Of a DNA stretch of 40,082 nucleotides, positions 15,048-26,800 are shown piece by piece (positions within the stretch are counted from its first letter, which is position 1; each line of letters starts with the position of its first letter). The notes under the pieces are model-generated. The model searched no databases. It was not told where the DNA came from and saw only the letters and a program-made list of their open reading frames with translations. Both the position numbers and the translations under genes were made by a program. The DNA is from Flavobacterium sp. HTF. GTDB taxonomy: Bacteria > Bacteroidota > Bacteroidia > Flavobacteriales > Flavobacteriaceae. The stretch spans positions 1 through 40,082 of the forward strand of contig NZ_QETH01000040.1 in the NCBI RefSeq assembly GCF_003105115.1. Direction: 5' to 3'.

Positions 15048-15548
15048 TTAGTTATTATTTTTTCCATAGACTAGTAGTGAGGCTTTAGCAAGGGTTGCAA
15101 AATGCATATTGAAACCTACAAAAGCCGGAGTTGCATTTTCATTGAGTTCAAGTATCCTAGCCAATGCATGTACAGTTATAAGATAACGATGTGCAGGGCC
15201 TTCTGGCGGAGCTGCCCCCGCATAGCCTGGAAAACCCATGTCTGTATTGCTTTGAACAGCACCATCAGGAAGCAATTTCTTTTTAGTATTTCCTGCATCT
15301 GAAAGTATTTCCTGTACGTTAGAAGGAATATTAAAAACTATCCAATGCCAAAAGCCACTGCCAGTTGGCGCATCCAAATCATACATTGTTATTCCAAAAC
15401 TTTTTGTTCCCTCAGGAGGATTTTCCCAATAAAGCTGAGGAGATTGATTTTTACCGGTAAATCCCATACCGCTAGCGAAATGCCTGTTTTCCAATTGACC
15501 TCCAAGCTCTATACTTTTCAAAGTAAATGTTTGTTTTACTGTTTCCAT
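15048..15548 (-). CDS. YbhB/YbcL-type PEBP family protein
   Basis: A 166-residue phosphatidylethanolamine-binding-like protein of the bacterial YbhB/YbcL group. Visible signatures are DLDAPTGSGFWHWIVFNIP (about 60-78) and GYAGAAPPEGPAHRY (about 107-121), which form the anion-binding pocket. No signal peptide is present. The frame is open to 15581, but the first in-frame ATG there overlaps a TACTTTTG -7 box, so I chose the ATG at 15548. It leads an operon with the DinB gene and lies downstream of an AraC-family gene. Function in bacteria of this family is poorly known. Confidence 0.9.
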   Translation of the reverse strand: METVKQTFTLKSIELGGQLENRHFASGMGFTGKNQSPQLYWENPPEGTKSFGITMYDLDAPTGSGFWHWIVFNIPSNVQEILSDAGNTKKKLLPDGAVQSNTDMGFPGYAGAAPPEGPAHRYLITVHALARILELNENATPAFVGFNMHFATLAKASLLVYGKNNN

Positions 15549-15578
15549 AATTGTATTAATTAGTATTTGAATTTTATT

Positions 15579-15586
15579 CAAAAGTA
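15579..15586 (-). promoter_or_regulatory. -7 box of the PEBP-DinB operon
   Basis: On the minus strand it reads TACTTTTG, a perfect TAnnTTTG match 30 bases before the ATG at 15548. A good -33 TTG is lacking, which suits an activated promoter. Confidence 0.6.
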
Positions 15587-15617
15587 CTTCCGAAGAATGG
15601 AACCGGTCTAGGGCTTA

Positions 15618-15646
15618 ACGTTCAAAAAGTGTTGCTAAACGTTCAA
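15618..15646. promoter_or_regulatory. Two direct ACGTTCAA repeats, 21 bases apart: likely AraC-type operator
   Basis: ACGTTCAA occurs at 15618-15625 and 15639-15646. The 21-base spacing is two helical turns, the usual arrangement of AraC-family half-sites. The pair lies about 32-60 bases upstream of the PEBP -7 box, and one copy overlaps the stop codon of the AraC gene. Control by that AraC protein is inferred. Confidence 0.55.
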
Positions 15647-16458
15647 TGTGTTAATTGGTATTGTTTGGGTGTAACTCCGTGTATTTGCTTAAAAGACTGG
15701 ATAAAACTCGAAAGGTTTTCGTAGCCTAGTTCCAGATATAACTCACTTACTTTACAATCGCCTTGTTTAAGTAAATACGCCGCCTTTTCCATCCTCTTTT
15801 CCAATAGCCATCTGTTTGGTGTAGAACTAAAAATTTTAGCAAAGCGTCGTTTAAATGTTGACAGACTCATGTGACATAGAAAAGCCAGTTCTTCAACAGT
15901 AATTAAGGTATCAATATTTCCAGTGACTGCCTGACGTATCAACAACTCATCATCTGCCCCGTCACTAACGTTCCGAAGCTGCTGGATTCTTAGGGGATAA
16001 TGATCGGTTAGATATAAAAGTAATTCTTCCAATTTTAGTTTTTGCATTTGCAAGGATAAAGGCTGACCTGATGCTAACATTAAACCTAAAGAATCAGTAA
16101 AATTCGTTAAGAAAAGATCTTTTTCAAATACCAAAAAAGCATCTTTCTCTTTTGTGTCAGCTAAAACATGTTTTTTTTGAGGATGACGAATGAAAAAATC
16201 AGCCAGCAGCTGATTGTCAAAAAATAACAAAATGCTTCTGTAACGTCCGTTAGGCGCGGCAATTTTTTCACTCATAAGGCAATTTCCTGATGAAAGTAAA
16301 AAAAACTGATCGGAATTTATCTCAGCTCTAGTTCCGGCATATTGCACACTTTTTTGACCTTCCAACAAAAAGCTAAATAGATTTTGATTTAACTGGATCT
16401 TAGAATTAATATTAATTACATCAGAATTATATTTAATGATAGAAAGCTGATCCTTCAT
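15643..16458 (-). CDS. AraC-family transcriptional regulator
   Basis: A 271-residue activator-type protein. The C-terminal ~100 residues hold both helix-turn-helix units: TVEELAFLCHMSLSTFKRRF first and CKVSELYLELGYENLSSFIQ second, followed by GVTPKQY. The N-terminal part is a sensor of unknown ligand (QYAGTRAEINSDQFFLLSSG). The frame is open to 16551, but the first ATG there overlaps a TACATTTG -7 box at 16541-16548, so I chose the ATG at 16458. It is transcribed towards the PEBP-DinB operon, and a direct-repeat operator lies at its 3' end. Confidence 0.88.
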   Translation of the reverse strand: MKDQLSIIKYNSDVININSKIQLNQNLFSFLLEGQKSVQYAGTRAEINSDQFFLLSSGNCLMSEKIAAPNGRYRSILLFFDNQLLADFFIRHPQKKHVLADTKEKDAFLVFEKDLFLTNFTDSLGLMLASGQPLSLQMQKLKLEELLLYLTDHYPLRIQQLRNVSDGADDELLIRQAVTGNIDTLITVEELAFLCHMSLSTFKRRFAKIFSSTPNRWLLEKRMEKAAYLLKQGDCKVSELYLELGYENLSSFIQSFKQIHGVTPKQYQLTH

Positions 16459-16540
16459 ATTCTTTAAATTCGAAGATTGATATTTTTTGATTAATTTTTG
16501 ATTCCCGAAATGAACTAAAAGAAAGCATTTTAAGTCAATA

Positions 16541-16548
16541 CAAATGTA
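16541..16548 (-). promoter_or_regulatory. -7 box of the second AraC gene
   Basis: On the minus strand this reads TACATTTG, matching TAnnTTTG, 82 bases upstream of the chosen ATG at 16458. No clear -33 TTG. Confidence 0.45.
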
Positions 16549-16551
16549 CAA

Positions 16552-16841
16552 TAATTTGGATTGAATGACTCATTCTTTCAAAACGTGCTTTGTATTAATG
16601 TTTTTTATTTATAACCAATTCGTTTAATAAAAATTTCACTAAAAAAAAATGGTTATCGAATATAGGAGTTTTCCACAAAATGGACTTGGTAAAATTACTG
16701 TATCCTAATTCATAAGCATTTTCACTAACAAACATAAGGCTGATAAATTATCTTTAGCTTTCTCAATTTAAGCAGGCTGCTAAATAATCTGAAGAAATAT
16801 TCAACATTCCTACCTTTTAAACTTCCATAATATTATTCAAT
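16552..16841. other. AT-rich spacer without recognised features
   Basis: About 290 bases between the AraC gene region and the end of the PorP/SprF-like gene. I see no open frame, RNA or clear terminator; a poorly defined A-run lies near 16640-16650. Confidence 0.4.
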
Positions 16842-17759
16842 TTAAAAGAAACGCGGCGTTGTCATTTTATTGACATTTTTAATGAATTCATAACGCAGAA
16901 ATATCTCATGTGAACCCGAATTATAATTATTCAGTTTTGTGGTTTCACGATCATAACCATAACCTATATAAAGACCGTCCGTTATCTGAAATCCCGCCAT
17001 GGCACTAACTGAAGCGCTCCATCTGTAGGCTACTCCGACAACAAACTTTTCAACAAACATAAAATTAGCCGAAATATCAACCTGTAGCGGCGCTCCTTCT
17101 ACCATTTTGGCCAGAATTGCAGGTTTGAATTTATAATACTCATAACTATCCAGATTAAATACATAACCTCCCATTAAATAATAATTAATTTTATCCTTAT
17201 AAATTGCGATGTCATTATCATCGTAACGATTGGTTTCGATAAAATTGGGAACCGATAAACCGATATAAGCCTTATCTGAATGCCAATAAATTCCTGCACC
17301 AACATTTGGAGAAAATTTATTGTCCAAATCCTGAAATTGCGGATCCCCCTGATCTTCAGGATTTAATTTATTAATGTCTAAATTGAATAAATTGGCTGTT
17401 CCCTTTATGCCAAAAGAAAGCTTGAAATTGGCAGATGTCTGAACTGTATAAGAAAAATCCAGTGAGAGGTTATTTTCATTCGTAGGTCCGATTTTATCAT
17501 TTACGAGCGAAATACCTACTCCTAAATTGCTGTTGTTTATAGGTGTGTTGACAGAAAAACTGCTGGTTTCCGGGGCTCCATCCAGTCCAACCCATTGTGT
17601 TCTGTATAAACCGAAAATACTCAAAGCTCCTCTGGAACCTGCATAAGCAGGATTTATATTGATTGCATTATACATATACTGTGTATATTGCGCATCCTGC
17701 TGTGCATAACCGGCAATTGTGAAGAATATAATGATCAACGCAAATAATGTAGTTTTCAT
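16842..17759 (-). CDS. PorP/SprF family type IX secretion system membrane protein
   Basis: A 305-residue outer-membrane beta-barrel-like protein with a signal peptide (MKTTLFALIIIFFTIAGYAQ). The family opening QYTQYMYNAININPAYAGSRG follows immediately, then LYRTQWVGLDGAPET. It has the usual alternating strands and ends in FLRYEFI near the C-terminus. SprF-type proteins are needed for secretion or surface attachment of partner adhesins such as SprB. Here the gene lies 46 bases downstream of a giant type B sorting-domain gene, as sprF follows sprB, so it is probably dedicated to that protein. Confidence 0.93.
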   Translation of the reverse strand: MKTTLFALIIIFFTIAGYAQQDAQYTQYMYNAININPAYAGSRGALSIFGLYRTQWVGLDGAPETSSFSVNTPINNSNLGVGISLVNDKIGPTNENNLSLDFSYTVQTSANFKLSFGIKGTANLFNLDINKLNPEDQGDPQFQDLDNKFSPNVGAGIYWHSDKAYIGLSVPNFIETNRYDDNDIAIYKDKINYYLMGGYVFNLDSYEYYKFKPAILAKMVEGAPLQVDISANFMFVEKFVVGVAYRWSASVSAMAGFQITDGLYIGYGYDRETTKLNNYNSGSHEIFLRYEFIKNVNKMTTPRFF

Positions 17760-17805
17760 AACAGCTGTTTTTTTATTTAATCAATTGATATTGAATCTTA
17801 AAAAA

Positions 17806-20800
17806 TTAATTTCCTGATAAATACAGATAACCTGTTTGGCTCACTGGTTCATTCAAATAGGTTATGTATGTAATTACGTAGAAATAGGTTCCGTTTGGCA
17901 GTCGTTTTTGTCTGTTGACTGTTGCTCTTCCTTCAGAAATTCCTTTAAACGCTATTGATTCATTATCATAGCCATAAGCATCATAAACCAAAACTCCCCA
18001 GCGGTCGTAAATTTGCACGTAAGCTTGAGGATAACATTCAATTCCATCAATTTTGAAAATTTCATTTATCCCGTCGCCATTTGGTGAAACGGCATTGTAA
18101 ATGATGACTTTGCAGACATTTAATGGTAAAATCGTTGGATCATTCTCCAGATTAGAGTTATCATCAGAAAGATCGGTTGCCGTTAATTCATCCAGGGTTA
18201 CAGCCTCTGCTTCAGCCTGATTTTCTACAAATCCGGCCTCAATATCAGCAGCAGTTAAAACATAAGTGCCTTTAAATATAGTGGAATTGGTTTCTCCCTG
18301 ACTCAAAATTATAGGTCCACCACTAATCGTGATTCCTGGTTTGGGGTCTTTTACAACAACATTTACCAAAACAATATTTCCTGTATTGGTTAAGGCAAAA
18401 TTGTAGGTTACGGTCTCTCCTATTTCTGCATAACCATTTTTATTTTCATCATTAAATACTGCTGTTTTAATAAGCGCAATAGATGGGTTAAGCGTTAAAT
18501 CGACAACCGTCGGATCATCATCTCCAGTTAAAACCGGATCTGTACTGTCTGAAACATCAATAACAGAATTTCCTTGCGGATCATCACCAATAGCCAGCGC
18601 TGTGTTTATTACTTCTCCGCTCACAACATCCGCAGCATTTACGGTATATGAGGCAATAGCCGTTCCGTTTTCTCCAGGTGCTAACGTACTTGGTGTAACC
18701 ACAATTGAAGTAGCTGTCAGCATTGGATCCGTTATTTCAACATTGGAAAGAGTTACATTCCCGGTATTTCTAACGGTAAAGTTATAGTTGATTACAGACC
18801 CGACTCCTCCGGTTCCTGTTAGTTGTCCTCCTTTAATTAATGTCAGATCTTTAAACTGAATAACTGGCGTAACGGTAGGATCGTCGTCTCCTGTTAGCGT
18901 TGGATCATCACTGTCTGATAAATCCTGAATAGCAGTTCCTGATGTTGGCTGTGCTGTTACCAATGCCTGATTTACAACAAATCCTGAATTGATATCAGCT
19001 TGTGTTAAAACATAAGTGGCGGTATAATTTGTTGTGTTAACGTGCCCAGCAATTAATGTTGCAACCGGAGTTCCTGAAATTACCGCTTTTGGATCTGTAA
19101 CGGTTACATTGTTCAGATCTATTGAGCCAGTATTAGCGATAAGGAAGATGTAACGGATTAATTCTCCGGGCTGTGCATAACCATCCCCGTTCGTATCTGA
19201 GAAAACGCCTCGTTTCACTAATGTTATTTCAGGCTGCACTACTGTCAGCTTAATGACAGCCTGATCACAGTTAGTTGCATTTAGATTTTCACAGATTTGA
19301 TAAACAATTGTATATATTCCTGATGATGTACCCGCCGGAACGCTCACCAATCCTGTGCTTGTATTTAAATTTGGAACTGCTCCGCCGGAAATTGCATCTG
19401 CAGGCGAAACTACATTTATTGTTATTTGTGATAATGCAGGCGCAGCATTATCTAATAAATCGTTTGTTAAAACATTTACGACATTTACTGCTCCGTCTAA
19501 GCCATTAATTCCTGATGCTGAATCGTCATTGGCAATTATTGGCCCTGAAATTACGGTTACAATAATATCCGCCTGACTACAGTTTGCCGGATTCAATTTC
19601 TCGCAGATTTCATAACGAATGGTGTATGTTCCGCTTGGGGTTCCTGCCGGCACGTTTAAATTTCCCGTAACGATATCCAGTGTTGGCACAGGACCTGCAT
19701 TTATTGGTGTTGCTGGTGTTACGGCTCCAATTGTAATTTCTGCTAATTGCGCTGCAACTCCATTGAGATTATCATTTGTTATTGCATTTATTACATCGGC
19801 CTGACCGTTAAATCCATTTACGTTTAAAACAGTATCACTATTAGCTTCAATTACTGCAGCAGTTACAGTAATAAACACAGTTGCATCATCAAAATTTGAT
19901 GGATTTAAATTCTCTGAAATTCGATATTGAATAGTATACAATCCTGCCGGAGTCTGAGGTGGGACACTTATAATTCCGGTTGCAGTATCTAAAACCGGAA
20001 CGTTTGGATTTCCGTTTACTGAATTTGCAGGATTTAAAATAGTTATCGTAATCTGGCTGATGTTTATTGCTTTTATTTTTGCTGTTTTAGACTCTATTGA
20101 TGAATCATCGAAAGAATCATTATCAAGAACATTGAATGCATTTGATGATCCTGTATACCCGTTTACATTAAGATCAATGTCATTATTGGCAATTATTGTA
20201 GCAGCAATTACCTGAATAACAATATCTGCCTCACTGCAGTTTGCGGGATTTAATTTTTCGCAGATGCTGTAATGAATGGTGTATGTTCCCGATGAAGTTT
20301 CTGCCGGTACATCTACAATTCCGGTTGTTGTATTTAATACCGGAACCGGATTTCCTGAAACATAGTCTGCTGGTGTAGCAGTGCTTATAGAAGTTATATT
20401 TATTTGTGCTAATTGAACTGGGGTTCCGTTTAGTAAATCGTTTGTAATAGCATTTATAACATTGGTTTCCCCTTTGTATCCGTTTATACCTGCTACATTG
20501 TCGTTTACTGCAAGAATTGGCGGCCCAGCAACAGTAACATAAACCGTTGCATCATTACAATTTGCCGGATTTAATTTCTCACAAATATGATATGTAATTT
20601 CATAATCGCCTGCAGGAGTTCCTGCAGGAACGCTGACCATTCCGGTTAAAGGTTGTAAAACGGGTACTGAACCTCCGTTTATAGATGCTGCAGGAGTATC
20701 TACCGTGATATTAATGTCATTTAAACTTGCTGCTATACCGTTAAGTGTATCATTTGCCAAAACATTTATGGCGTTTACAGTGGTTACATAACCATTAATA

Positions 20801-23800
20801 TTAGCCACAGTATCATCATTTGCCTGAATTAAAGGTGCTGTAACTTCTATTGTAATGATAGCCGTATCGTTGTTGGTAAGATTTAATTTTTCGCTTAAGC
20901 GATACGTTATAAAATAATTCCCTGCCGCTGTACCTGCCGGAACACTTACATTTCCTGTCAATGGATTTAAAACAGGAATTGGGCTTCCGTTAATGGAAGT
21001 TGCGGGAATTAAAACATCTGTCTGAACTTCCGAAAGTAATACCGGAATACCGTCCAGAGTATCATTATCTAAAGCATTTATAACATTTGGATTTCCTGCA
21101 AAACCGTTGACAGGAGCAAAAGGAACATCATTTTCTGCAATAATTGGTGCCGAAACTACGGTAATGGTAATCGTTGCCTGATCGCAATTGCCTGTGTTTA
21201 GGCTTTCACAAATCTGATATACAAATTTATATTCTCCTGCAGGTGTTTTTGGCGGTACACTAACCAGTCCTGTTGCGATATCAAACGACGGAACCGGACC
21301 TCCATTTATGGCACCAGGAACAGAAATAACAGTTGTAGTTATGGTCGAAAGATCAAGCGTTCCTCCATTTAGTGTATCATTATCATAAGCATTTAAAATA
21401 TCTGCTGCGCCAGAATAACTGTTTACGTTTGCAACTGCATCATCTGTAGCTATAATTTCTGGTGCAGTTACATTTATTGTGATTATGGCATCATCACAAT
21501 GACCCGGATTAAGGTTTTCGCACAATTGATATTTAATCTGATATTGTCCTGCCGGGGTTCCTGCAGGAATATTAACGCGCCCTGAAGCTACAATCAATTC
21601 AGGAACTGGTCCGCCGTTAATTGGTGCTGCGGGAATTAAAATTGTCGGTGTAATTAAACCAACTAAAGTTATATTGACGGCAATTCCGTTAAAAGTATCA
21701 TTACCGGTATAAGCGTTTATAATATTTGCAGCACCCTCATAGCCGTTTACATTATTAATGACATCATCATTAGCTACAATTGGTGCCGGATCTACTACAA
21801 TGGCAATACTGGCATCTGAGCAATTAGAAGGATTCAGTTTTTCGCAAATATGATAGGTGATGTAATAAGTATCTGCGGGAGTTTCAGCAGGCACGCTGAC
21901 CCAGCCCGTTGCAGGACTCAATATAGGAACATTTGCTCCCGGATATAAAGGAGTTGCCGGCAGTTCCTGAGTAATAATTATTTCATCAAAATTGGCAGAA
22001 GTAATTGCTGTTCCGTTTAAAGTATCATTTGTAAGTGCATTTACAGCATTTACCTGCCCGATAAAACCGTTAATATTTTCTACCCAGTCATCATTGGCAT
22101 CGATTATTGTCGTTCCTACCTGAATCAAAATACTGGCTGTATCGCAGTTTGAGGGTGAGGCAATTTCGCAAATCCTGTATCTGATCTCATAAAGTCCTTT
22201 TACGGTTCCGGCAGGGACATCGACATTTCCTGTTGCAATATCCAATACCGGAACTGTTGTAACAAGCGGATCAATAGGCAATGCCGGATTTACAAGCGAT
22301 ATTTGAACATTTGATACTGTAACCGGCAAACTCGCCAATCTGTCATTTGTTAAAGCATTAATCACATTAAAATTATCGACATAACCGTTTACAATAAAAG
22401 GCACAATATCAATTCTTGCATCGATTCCCGCAGTAGTTACATTAATAATCTCTGTAGTTGTAGAACAATTTGAAGGATTGGCTGTTTCGCAAATCGTATA
22501 AGTTAAAGTATAATCATCTGCCGGAGTTGCCGGAGCTACCGAAATGGTATTGGTTAACGGATCGAAAGTTAAGTAGCTGGAAATTGAGTTTATAGTCACC
22601 GTAATATCTGACGTATTTACAATAACACCATTTATAGTATCACTATCTAAAATAGTCTGAGTTCCGGTATTGCCTCCCAAATCTCCCGAAATTGAGGCAA
22701 AAGTTTCAGGAACAGCACAAACTCTGTTAAAAATAGTAAATGTCGTTCCGCCGGATATACAAGTATTCAAACCGATTCGTCTCACATAAATAGTCTCATT
22801 GCCGGGAGGCAGTCCTGCAAAAATATTACTCGCCTGAAAAGTTATTCCATCAATACTATATTCATAACCTGTTCCTAAATCCGGATTCGTTATGGAAATT
22901 ATTCCTGTAGCGTTAGTACAAGAGGGTTGTTGGATTACTGATCCAACTGGTGCTGCCGGAATATCAAACACATTTAAGGTTACCTGATTTGAAGCCGTCT
23001 CACAGCCCGCCTGCAATTGAGAAATTACAACTCTAAAATATCGGTTTCCCGCTGTTGTATAAACTGGTGTTGTATATGAAGCCGTTGTTCCTCCCGTTCC
23101 ATCAGTTACATTACTATAAGGCCCTGCCAAAACCAATGCTGTCTGCCATTGGTACAATAAAGTTCCTGACGGAATATTTCCAAAAGCCGTAACTGTAAAA
23201 GTATGCGTTTGGTTGGTACAGACTTCATCATCTAAAGGTTGTAAAGTTATAATTGGAGATTCAAAAACATCTACTTTTGCAGCAGAAGAATTTATAACTC
23301 CACAACCCATTCCTGAATCTGTAACTTGTAATCTGTAAAAAGTATCTGCGGTTACAATTCCTGTCGTATAGGTCGGTGTATTTGCTCCCGATCCATTGGT
23401 TACATTTGCCCAGCCCGATGTTCCATTTAAAGATTCCTGCCATTGATACGTATAATTTCCTGAACCGTCTGCAGCTCCTGATGTCATGGTAAATGTTCCG
23501 CCTTCGCAGATATTCCCTCCTGTTGGCTGTGTGGCAATTGTCGGATCCGGAATTACAACTGCCGAAACCACATTTGTAATAAGTGTACAAGCTGGTGTAG
23601 CAGAAGTAATCAGGGCTCTAAAATAGGTTGTGGCTGTTAATGGCCCGGAACTATAATTTGGAGTTGTCCCTCCTGACCCTGCAGTAACATTTGTCCATCC
23701 AGTTGAACCATCTGAGGAGCTTTGCCATTGATAAGAGAATGTTGCGGAACCACCATTTGCGGAAGCTGCTGTTGTTAAAGAAACTGTTCCGCCGGTGCAA

Positions 23801-26800
23801 ACTGTGGCCGGTACAAGTGGCTGTGTTGTTATGGTTGGAATAATTACTGCGGAAATATTTGAAGTAACCGGATCACATCCCTGAGTTCCATCTGAAATAA
23901 CAACCTGGTAATAATTATTTTGCGATAAAGCCGGAGTTGTATATGAGGCTGAAATTGCACCAGGGATATTTGTATAAGGACCTGTCAATACTATCGCATT
24001 TTTCCATTGGTAATTATAATTTCCGGAACCGCCGCTTACCGTTACATTTAATGTTGCTGTTGAACCACTGCAAATATTGGTTCGTTGTACAGGCTGCGTT
24101 GTGATCGAAATATCAGATAAAACAATAATTATCGCTACAGAAGAGGTTATCGTTGTGCAGCCATTTCCTGTTGCCGAAACATCGACTCTGTAGTAGGTTG
24201 TCTGTGTTAAAGCCGGAGTGTTATAAGTCGAAGAGGTAGCACCTGAAATTGAAGTAAACGTATTATTATCTGTACTGCTAAACCATTGGTAATTTAAACT
24301 CGGGGTACCGTTTGTGGCTGTTACAGCCAAAGTATAATTTCCCCCTGAACAAATAGTCGTTCCGGTTGGCTGAACCGTAATTGTTGGATCAGGAACTACA
24401 GTTGCCTGTGCCACATTAGAAATTATAGTACAATTTGTTGTTGATGAAGTAACTACACAGCGATAAAAAGTATTCACTGATAATGCTCCCGAAGTATAGG
24501 AATTTGTTGTTGCTCCGGTTCCATCCGTAACATTTGTCCAGCCTGATGTTCCATTCGCAGAATTTTGCCATTGATAAGAAAGTGTACCTGTACCTCCGTT
24601 TAGCGAAGCCGTAATATTTAGATTTACAATTCCTCCAATACAAATTGTTGTCGGTATTGGTTGTGTCGTAATAGTGGCAACTATAACCGGTACTGCATCT
24701 GAAAAAGTCTCACAACCACTAGGAGATTGTCTAATCTGCACTCTATAATATAAAGTTGCGGTAAGTGAAGCTGTTGTGTAAGTATCTGTATTTGCACCTG
24801 TTCCTCCTGTCACATTACTCCATCCTGTTGAGCCGTTAATTGAGCTTTGCCATTGATAACTCAAAGGAAAAACAGCATTTCCTGAAGCTATAACACTCAT
24901 TATATGGGTATTGCCAGAACAAATTGTATTCCCTACAGGCTGTTGATTAACAACCGGATCAGGGTCTACAACGACCAGGGCATTGTTTGATGTTACTGAA
25001 CCACAACCATTTCCCGCAGCAGAAACTTCTACTCTGTAAAAAGTGGTTGAATTAAGCGCAGGTGTTGTATAGGTACTTGAAGTTGCTCCTGATATTGGAG
25101 CAAAATTAGAACCATCCGGACCACTGTACCATTGGTAAATTAAACCCGGTACTCCACCAGTTGCCACAACATTTAAAGTATGGGAACCTCCTACACAAAC
25201 AGTTCCATTTGCAGGCTGAACCGTAATGGCAGGATCAGGCACAACGGTTGCTGTTACTACATTTGAAGTTAAGATACAATTTGTAACTGAAGACGTTACC
25301 AGGCATCTGAAATTTGTATTTCCTGTTAAAGGATCTGAAGTAAAATTTGGTGTATTTGCAGATGCATTTGTTTCATTAACAAAACCGGAGCCTGAATTGC
25401 TTTGCCATTGGTAACTTAAACTTCCTGAACCTCCGTTTAGAGAAGCTGCAATGGTTATATTTACTATTCCGCCAACACAAATTGGGGAAGGATTTACAGG
25501 TTGTGCCGTAATTATAGTAACATTCACCAATGCGGAATTTGAAAAAATTTCACAGCCGCTTCCTGTTTGCGATATTCTGGCTCTAAAATATAAATTGGAT
25601 GTTAAGGCTGCGGTTGTATAATTCGTTGTACCTGCTCCGGTTCCTCCTGATACATTTACCCAATTTGAAATTCCATCAACAGAACTCTGCCATTGATAAT
25701 TAAGTGTTCCGGCGGACAGGTTTGTCGTTGTTGCGGCAACAGTCATTGTATGAGTTCCACCTGAACAAATTGTATTTCCAATCGGCTGTAATGTAACTAA
25801 CGGATCTGCAATGATTGTTAATTTGGCAACATTACTTGTAATTTGAGTACATGAATTAAAAACATTTACTCTGTAAAAATAATCTCCAATTGTTAAATTG
25901 CTGTCTGTTGTGTAAGAAGCCCCTGTCTGACCTGAAATATTGGTCCAGCCGGAAACTCCGTTTGGCGAGCTTTGCCATTGGTAACTATAAGGCGTTAAAC
26001 TTCCTGAAGGTGTTGTAGTTAAAGTCAACGTTCCGCCTTGGCAAATAGTGGTATCGCTTGTTAAGGCAGAGGTTATTAAATTAGATGGTTTTTGGATATT
26101 TACCTCATCAGAATATGGTGCACAAGATCCGCTTGAAATTGTCCACTTAAGTCTCGTTTGTCCTGCTGAAATCCCTGTAACTGTTGTATTATATAAGTTT
26201 GGATTTGTTATAACGGCAGTGTTTCCGGCGTTTAAAACAAATGTCCATGTTCCCGTTCCTGATGACGGATTATTTCCTGATAAAGTTGTTACTGAAGTAT
26301 TACAAATCGTTTGATCAGTTCCGGCATCTGCCAAAGGCGGCAATTGATTAATTGTAACGGTAACATCACTTGAACTTGGTACACAGGTTCCGCTTGAAAT
26401 AGTCCATCTAAAAACATAAACTCCTGCTTGTGTACCAAATACTGCTGTAGCCGGCGAAGCTGCATTTGCAAATACCGCTGTTGTGGCTCCGGAAACCTGT
26501 GTCCATAAGCCGGTTCCAACTGTTGGTGTATTTCCATTTAAATTTACCGGTTGAAATTGACAAACTGAAATTGGTGTTCCGGCATTCGATGAAGATGGCA
26601 AAGGATCAACTATTAAAACCATGTCATCAAAAAATGTACAGGAAAGATTAGTCGCAGTCCAGCGTAGTATATAAGTTCCGGCGCCATTGGGCGTAAATAC
26701 AGTATTGGGATTTGCAGGATCTGAAAAAGATCCCAAAGCCGGTCCGTTAAATTGAGACCATGTTCCGGTTCCCACAGTAATTGGATTAGCTGATGAAACT

